From NCBI GenBank assembly GCA_934636425.1, contig CAKUAV010000117.1, positions 1 to 9,805 on the forward strand: a stretch of DNA of 9,805 nucleotides, written 5' to 3'. This DNA is from an uncultured Clostridia bacterium. GTDB taxonomy: Bacteria > Bacillota > Clostridia > Christensenellales > Aristaeellaceae. Shown piece after piece: positions 5,595 through 9,805 of this stretch. The number at the start of each line of letters is the position of its first letter. The first letter of the stretch is position 1. A program made the translations under genes and the position numbers. Under the pieces are notes generated by a model, which saw only the letters and a list, made by a program, of their open reading frames with translations, was not told where the DNA came from and did no database searches.

Positions 5595-7202
5595 ATGATG
5601 CTGAGACATCCCGATCTGATCGCGCTCTATGTGGAGGGCGGAGAAATCAGCGCGCATGGAAGCCGCGCCGCCTTAAACGACGCGTCCGCCTGGACGGAGA
5701 TGGGCGAGGGCGAATTGCTGCTCAATGTGACGGCCGCGTCGAGCGCGCCCCGCTATGTCCGCCTGCGCTGGAACTTTGCGGGCGACGAAGCGCCGAAGGA
5801 CGACGTGAAGATATTCGGCGACGTGTGGGAGCGCAGCTATGCCGACATGGAATGGCGCGGCATTGTGCCGCATCGCTGCATGCCCTGGGTGTGCGCCGCC
5901 TCGAACGGCTCGGACGGCAAAAAAGACGTCTCCGGCCGCCGCACCGACTGCTATGGCGTAAAGACGCGCGCCTCGGCGCTGTGCTTCTGGCAGTACGACC
6001 CCAGGGGCGTGACGCTCTGGGCGGATGTGCGCAATGGCGGCAGCGGCGTGCAGCTCAACGGCCGCGCGCTGACCGCCTGCCATATCGTGTTTGCAACCTA
6101 CCGCGACATGAGCGCCTTCGACGCGCTTTACGCGTTCTATAAGGGCCTTAATGACGTGGTTCTCACGCCCGATCACAAGGTGTACGGCTCGAACAACTGG
6201 TATTACGCCTATGGCAATTCCTCGCATGAGGACATACTGGGCGATTCCAGACTGCTGAGCGAGCTGTGTCATGGGCTTGAGAACCGCCCCTATATGGTCA
6301 TTGACGACGGCTGGCAGCCCAACCGCTGCGACGGGCCGTGGGATCGCGGCAACGAGCGCTTCCCCGACATGAAGAAGCTGTGCGGCGAGATGAAGGCGCT
6401 GGGCGTGCGGCCGGGCATATGGATACGCTATCTGAACGACACGGCGCGCGGCACAGAGGGCGTGCTGCCCGAGCATCGGCTGATGCGCGACGACAAATAT
6501 CTCGATCCCTCGCATCCGGACGTGCTCGCGCGCGTGGCGCGGGATACGAAGCGCATCGTGGAGGACTGGGGCTATCAGCTCATAAAGCACGATTTTTCGA
6601 CGTTCGATATGTTTGGCCGCTGGGGCGCGCACTGCCCGACCAACCTGACCGACGACGGCTGGCACTTCTGGGACCGCACAAAGACCAGCGCCGAGATCGT
6701 CGTGAATTTCTACCGCACGATCCATGAGGCCGCGGGCGAGAACACCGTCATCATCGGCTGCAACGTCATCGGCCACCTGACGGCGGGCCTTGCGCATCTC
6801 AACCGCACCGGCGACGACACCAGCGGCCGCGAGTGGGATCGCACGCGCAAATACGGCGTGAACGCGCTGGCCTTCCACATGCTTCAGGACAAGACGTTCT
6901 TTGCCGCCGACGCGGACTGCGTGGGCGTCATGGGGCGCTTCCCGTGGGCGCTCAACCGCCGGTGGCTGCGCGCGCTCTCCGTCAGCGGCACGCCGCTGTT
7001 CGTCTCCTGCAAGCCGGGCGTGCTGAACGCGGACGAGCTGAAGGAGCTCTCCGAAGCCTATGCGCGCGCCTCCGTGCAGGCGGACGTGTTCAAGCCGCTC
7101 GACTGGATGGAAAACGTCTGCCCCGACCGCTGGCTCCTGAACGGCGAAGAAACGCGCTTCGACTGGTATGACGAGATCGGCGCGGACAACTTCAGGCCGT
7201 GA
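5595..7202 (+). CDS. GH36-like (clan GH-D) alpha-galactosidase-type glycoside hydrolase
   Basis: A 535-residue cytoplasmic enzyme with no signal peptide. An N-terminal beta-rich part (about 1-180) precedes a TIM barrel. Barrel signatures run in order: VYGSNNWYYAYG (196-207), MVIDDGWQP (234-242), GVRPGIWIRY (270-279), YLDPSHPDV (302-310), LIKHD (329-333) and RTGDDTSG (404-411). By family analogy the aspartate of IKHD (D333) is the nucleophile, and the acid/base is one of the GDD aspartates (D407/D408). Clan GH-D enzymes release alpha-linked galactose or N-acetylgalactosamine with retention. The protein is clearly shorter than classical GH36 (about 700-730), so specificity is uncertain. The start is placed at the tandem ATGs 5595/5598, near GGAAGG (5588-5593) and AAAGGA (5578-5583); an ATG at 5565 lacks a clear Shine-Dalgarno. 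It is the first gene of the operon, with GH2 78 nt downstream and no terminator between. Confidence 0.85.
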   Translation: MMLRHPDLIALYVEGGEISAHGSRAALNDASAWTEMGEGELLLNVTAASSAPRYVRLRWNFAGDEAPKDDVKIFGDVWERSYADMEWRGIVPHRCMPWVCAASNGSDGKKDVSGRRTDCYGVKTRASALCFWQYDPRGVTLWADVRNGGSGVQLNGRALTACHIVFATYRDMSAFDALYAFYKGLNDVVLTPDHKVYGSNNWYYAYGNSSHEDILGDSRLLSELCHGLENRPYMVIDDGWQPNRCDGPWDRGNERFPDMKKLCGEMKALGVRPGIWIRYLNDTARGTEGVLPEHRLMRDDKYLDPSHPDVLARVARDTKRIVEDWGYQLIKHDFSTFDMFGRWGAHCPTNLTDDGWHFWDRTKTSAEIVVNFYRTIHEAAGENTVIIGCNVIGHLTAGLAHLNRTGDDTSGREWDRTRKYGVNALAFHMLQDKTFFAADADCVGVMGRFPWALNRRWLRALSVSGTPLFVSCKPGVLNADELKELSEAYARASVQADVFKPLDWMENVCPDRWLLNGEETRFDWYDEIGADNFRP

Positions 7203-7263
7203 GCGGAAATCATGCGCGCCGTGCGGCTGCGCTGTGACGGACGCGGGCGCTCCACAACGAAAA

Positions 7264-7271
7264 GAGAGAGG
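7264..7271 (+). promoter_or_regulatory. Ribosome binding site fixing the GH2 start
   Basis: The purine run GAGAGAGG ends 9 nt before the ATG at 7281. The frame is open upstream to an ATG at 7212, but those extra 23 residues are Arg-rich and unlike the family's N-terminus, so 7281 is preferred. Confidence 0.75.
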
Positions 7272-7280
7272 AAAACAGCG

Positions 7281-9581
7281 ATGGATACGACATTGCGCCG
7301 TCTGGACGGCGTTTGGACGCTCTATTACGCGCCGGAGAAGGGCGGCAGGAGCGAGGATTTCCGCGCCGATATGCTGGAGAACTGGCCGCACATCGCCGCG
7401 CGCGTTCCGGGCTGCGCCGAGCAGAGCCTTGTTGACGTGGGGCTCGAGGGCGATCCGTTCTATGACGAGAATCTGCTGAACTTTGCGAAATACGAGTATA
7501 CGCAGTGGATCTATCAGCGGCGCTTCGAGGGCGCGGCCGCGGCGGCGGGGCGGCGGGCGATGCTGCGCTTCGACGGCATCGACACCGTGGCCGACGTGTA
7601 TCTGAACGGCGCGCACATTGGCCGCACGGAGAATATGCTCATAGAGCATGAATTCGACGTGACAGATATTTTGCGCCCGGGCGAGAACGAGCTGATCGTC
7701 CACATCCATTCCGTGATGAACTTCGCGCGGAACAAGGAATACAACATCGGCCTGCGCGGCACGGCGCACCGCAGCGAGATCTGCTGGACGCGCAAGGCGG
7801 CGCACTGCTTCGGCTGGGACATACTGCCGCGGCTGGTGACCAGCGGGCTGTGGCGCGGCGTGAGCCTGATCGAGCGCAGCGCCACGCGCTTTACCGAAAC
7901 CTACTACGCCGTGCCGGTGATCGACAAGACGCGCGATTACGCGCTGCTCGAGTACGCCTATCGCTTCGCCACCGACGCGGACACGCTCGAGGGCTTTTCG
8001 GTGCGCGTGAGCGGCCGCTGCGGCGAGAGCGAATTTACAGACGAGCAGCCCGCGTGGTTCGTGAGCGGCAACTGCGAGTGCAAGATCAAAGCGCCGCGCC
8101 TGTGGTGGCCGCGCGGCTACGGCGAGGCGGCGCTCTACGACGTGCGCATGGAGCTGATCCGTTTCGGCGAGGTCGTGGACGTGCGTGAGGAGCGTATCGG
8201 CCTGCGCACTGTGCGTCTGGAGCGCGACTTCACGCCCGGACGGCAGAAATTCGCGTTCTATGTCAACGATGTGCCGATCATGGTGCGCGGCACGAACTGG
8301 GTGCCGCTGGACGCGGTTCACGCGCGCGATGCCGAGCGGCTGGAAAGGGCGTTTGCGCTGGTGAAGGACAGCGGCTGCAACATGATGCGCTCGTGGGGCG
8401 GCGGCGTTTACGAGAGCGACCGATTCTTCGAACTGTGCGACGAAAGCGGCGTGATGGTGTGGCAGGACTTCTGCATGGGCAACACCAACTATCCTCAGGG
8501 CGGCGATTTCGCGCGCGTCATCGAGGAGGAGGCCGCCGCGGTCATACGCAGGATACGCAATCACGCGTCGCTGGCCATATGGTCGGGCGACAACGAGATC
8601 GACACAAAGAACATGGGCTTTCACTATCCGCATTACGACGCGCGCTATAACCGCGTAGCGCATGAGACGCTGGTGCGCGCGCTCGAGGAGCACGATCCCT
8701 ATCGCTATTTTGTGCGCTCCTCGCCCGAAATTCCGGACGGCTTTAACGCCGACAATGTGCCCGAGCAGCACACATGGGGGCCGCGCGCCTTCTTCAAGGA
8801 CGACTTTTACCGGCTCTCGAGCGCGTCGTTCATCGGCGAGGCCGGCTATCACGGCTGCCCCGCGCCCTCGAGCCTGCGTGAATTCCTGAAGAGCGAACAC
8901 GTCTGGCCCATGGACAACCGCGCGTGGGCGATGCACAGCACGGAGGACGTGCTGATCACGCGCCATCCGGGCAGCCGCAACCGGCTCATGGCCGATCAGG
9001 TAACGCTGCTCTGCGAGGAAGCGTGCGCCGATCTCGACGAATTCGCGATCATATCGCAGATTTCTCAGGCCGAGGCGATGAAGTTCTTCGTCGAGCACAC
9101 GCGCATGCTCAAATGGAAGCGCACAGGCATCATATGGTGGAACATGATCGACGGCTGGCCGCAGATTTCCGACGCGGTCGTGGACTATTACCATCGCAAA
9201 AAGCTGGCCTACCACTATATAAAGCGCAGCCAGAAGCCGCGGCAGATGATGCTGGACGAGGTCAGCGGCTGGCATCAGAGCGTCGTGCTGGCCAACGACA
9301 CGCGGGAGGACGCGCGCTTTGTCTGGTCTGTTTCCGACGCGGACGGCGGCGACGTGCTGCTCAGCGGCGAGACGGACGTGCCGGCGGGCGAAAACGCGCG
9401 CGCGGGGTCGTTCAATGTGGATCCCTCGAGGCAGCGCCTGCTGATACTGCGCTTCACGGCAAACGGCGCGCCCGGCGCGAACCACTATCTGACCGGCTGG
9501 CCGAAATACCACAAGGCCGATCTAATGCGCTGGCTGGACGCGATCTGCGCGCTGGACGAACCGTTCGACGCCGAATTGTGA
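7281..9581 (+). CDS. Glycoside hydrolase family 2, beta-mannosidase-like
   Basis: A 766-residue cytoplasmic retaining exo-glycosidase without a signal peptide. The GH2 sugar-binding jelly roll (about 1-200) shows VPGCAEQSL (42-50), DPFYDEN (58-64) and LRFDGIDTVADVYLNG (95-110), all typical of the beta-mannosidase branch. An Ig-like domain (about 200-310) follows, with LWWPRGYGEAALY (274-286) near its end. The TIM barrel carries RGTNWVPLD (336-344), MMRSWGGGVYESD (368-380), VWQDF (393-397), IWSGDNE (433-439) with acid/base E439, and FIGEAGYHG (517-525) with probable nucleophile E520. Family knowledge predicts removal of beta-linked mannose from oligosaccharide ends. The protein is somewhat shorter than usual (820-860), mainly at the C-terminal Ig-like region. 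The nucleophile neighbourhood (GEAGYHG rather than the usual SEYGFQS) differs, so another beta-linked sugar is possible. It is in an operon with the GH36-like gene upstream and the Nudix gene 3 nt downstream. Confidence 0.92.
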   Translation: MDTTLRRLDGVWTLYYAPEKGGRSEDFRADMLENWPHIAARVPGCAEQSLVDVGLEGDPFYDENLLNFAKYEYTQWIYQRRFEGAAAAAGRRAMLRFDGIDTVADVYLNGAHIGRTENMLIEHEFDVTDILRPGENELIVHIHSVMNFARNKEYNIGLRGTAHRSEICWTRKAAHCFGWDILPRLVTSGLWRGVSLIERSATRFTETYYAVPVIDKTRDYALLEYAYRFATDADTLEGFSVRVSGRCGESEFTDEQPAWFVSGNCECKIKAPRLWWPRGYGEAALYDVRMELIRFGEVVDVREERIGLRTVRLERDFTPGRQKFAFYVNDVPIMVRGTNWVPLDAVHARDAERLERAFALVKDSGCNMMRSWGGGVYESDRFFELCDESGVMVWQDFCMGNTNYPQGGDFARVIEEEAAAVIRRIRNHASLAIWSGDNEIDTKNMGFHYPHYDARYNRVAHETLVRALEEHDPYRYFVRSSPEIPDGFNADNVPEQHTWGPRAFFKDDFYRLSSASFIGEAGYHGCPAPSSLREFLKSEHVWPMDNRAWAMHSTEDVLITRHPGSRNRLMADQVTLLCEEACADLDEFAIISQISQAEAMKFFVEHTRMLKWKRTGIIWWNMIDGWPQISDAVVDYYHRKKLAYHYIKRSQKPRQMMLDEVSGWHQSVVLANDTREDARFVWSVSDADGGDVLLSGETDVPAGENARAGSFNVDPSRQRLLILRFTANGAPGANHYLTGWPKYHKADLMRWLDAICALDEPFDAEL

Positions 9582-9584
9582 GCC

Positions 9585-9805
9585 ATGAGCAGAACGGAAA
9601 ACGTCGAACTGACGACGCTGTGCCTTGTCATGGACGGAACGCGCGTGCTGCTGCAAAACCGCGTCAAGGCCGACTGGCGCGGCTATGCGCTGCCCGGCGG
9701 ACACGTCGAGCAGGGGGAATCCTTCGTCGAGGCGGTCATACGCGAGATGAAGGAGGAGACGGGGCTGACCGTGATCGCGCCGAAGCTGGTCGGCGTAAAG
9801 CCTGT
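9585..9805 (+). CDS. Nudix hydrolase (MutT-like), truncated by the window edge
   Basis: The first 73 codons of a gene that continues past the right edge, starting ATGAGCAGAACGG. A perfect Nudix box GX5EX7REUXEEXGU is visible at residues 39-61: G39, E45, the RE pair at 53-54, the EE pair at 57-58, and G60. It is preceded by WRGYALPGG, typical of MutT/MTH1-like 8-oxo-dGTP or other nucleoside diphosphate derivative hydrolases, which cleave NDP-X with Mg2+. The ATG lies 3 nt after the GH2 stop codon and has no clear Shine-Dalgarno, so translation is probably coupled to GH2. Substrate cannot be told from the box alone; a role in sanitising nucleotides or nucleotide sugars is open. Confidence 0.9.
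   Translation, partial: MSRTENVELTTLCLVMDGTRVLLQNRVKADWRGYALPGGHVEQGESFVEAVIREMKEETGLTVIAPKLVGVKP

Noticed and set aside
7203..7280. Possible terminator or promoter between the GH36-like and GH2 genes
   Set aside because: Only a 4-bp GCGC hairpin without a T tract is present, and no -35/-10 pair could be made out, so the genes are treated as one operon.
5673..9512. A very long open frame on the minus strand opposite the GH36-like and GH2 genes
   Set aside because: It is antisense to two well-recognised enzymes, ignores the gap between them, is rich in Arg, Ala and His without domains, and arises because GC-rich codons rarely give antisense stops.

Overview
The window is a GC-rich, tightly packed stretch of bacterial chromosome. 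Its genes have AGGAGG-type ribosome binding sites, sigma-A-like promoters and intrinsic terminators. The YkuD-type L,D-transpeptidase with several peptidoglycan-binding repeats, the YjjG/YfnB-type HAD phosphatase, and the mix of Gfo/Idh/MocA enzymes with cytoplasmic glycoside hydrolases together suggest a high-GC, gut-type Clostridia member (Bacillota, perhaps near Christensenellales). That placement is inference from gene style; there is no rRNA or marker gene to confirm it.

Layout from left to right. (1) Positions 1-48 hold nothing I can assign; they may be the tail of a neighbouring gene. (2) 93-1376, minus strand: a Gfo/Idh/MocA-fold protein whose active-site region looks like GH109 NAD-dependent glycosidases rather than a classical dehydrogenase, with its own promoter and terminator. 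(3) 1591-3405, plus: an exported L,D-transpeptidase with a duplicated peptidoglycan-binding region, closed by a strong terminator. (4) 3528-4220, plus: a HAD nucleotidase with its own promoter and terminator; the terminator loop contains a run of ten G. (5) 4368-5438, minus: a canonical Gfo/Idh/MocA dehydrogenase with an intact EKP motif. (6) From a compact divergent promoter region (5439-5594), a plus-strand operon: a GH36-like alpha-galactosidase-type enzyme (5595-7202), a GH2 beta-mannosidase-like enzyme (7281-9581), and, after 3 nt, the start of a Nudix hydrolase that runs off the right edge.

How the genes may work together: the two Gfo/Idh/MocA proteins, the GH36-like enzyme and the GH2 enzyme lack signal peptides, so they look like an intracellular set for taking apart imported oligosaccharides. 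An alpha-galactosidase-type plus a beta-mannosidase-type enzyme would suit galactomannan-type oligosaccharides, and a GH109-like protein adds a possible NAD-dependent route. No transporter, sugar kinase or transcriptional regulator lies inside the window, so the substrate is unproven. The transpeptidase and HAD genes look like independent single-gene units between the two sugar blocks.

I see no mobile element, CRISPR array, tRNA or rRNA. The gaps between genes are short; the largest (about 210 nt at 1377-1590, 156 nt at 5439-5594 and 147 nt at 4221-4367) hold promoters or terminators.
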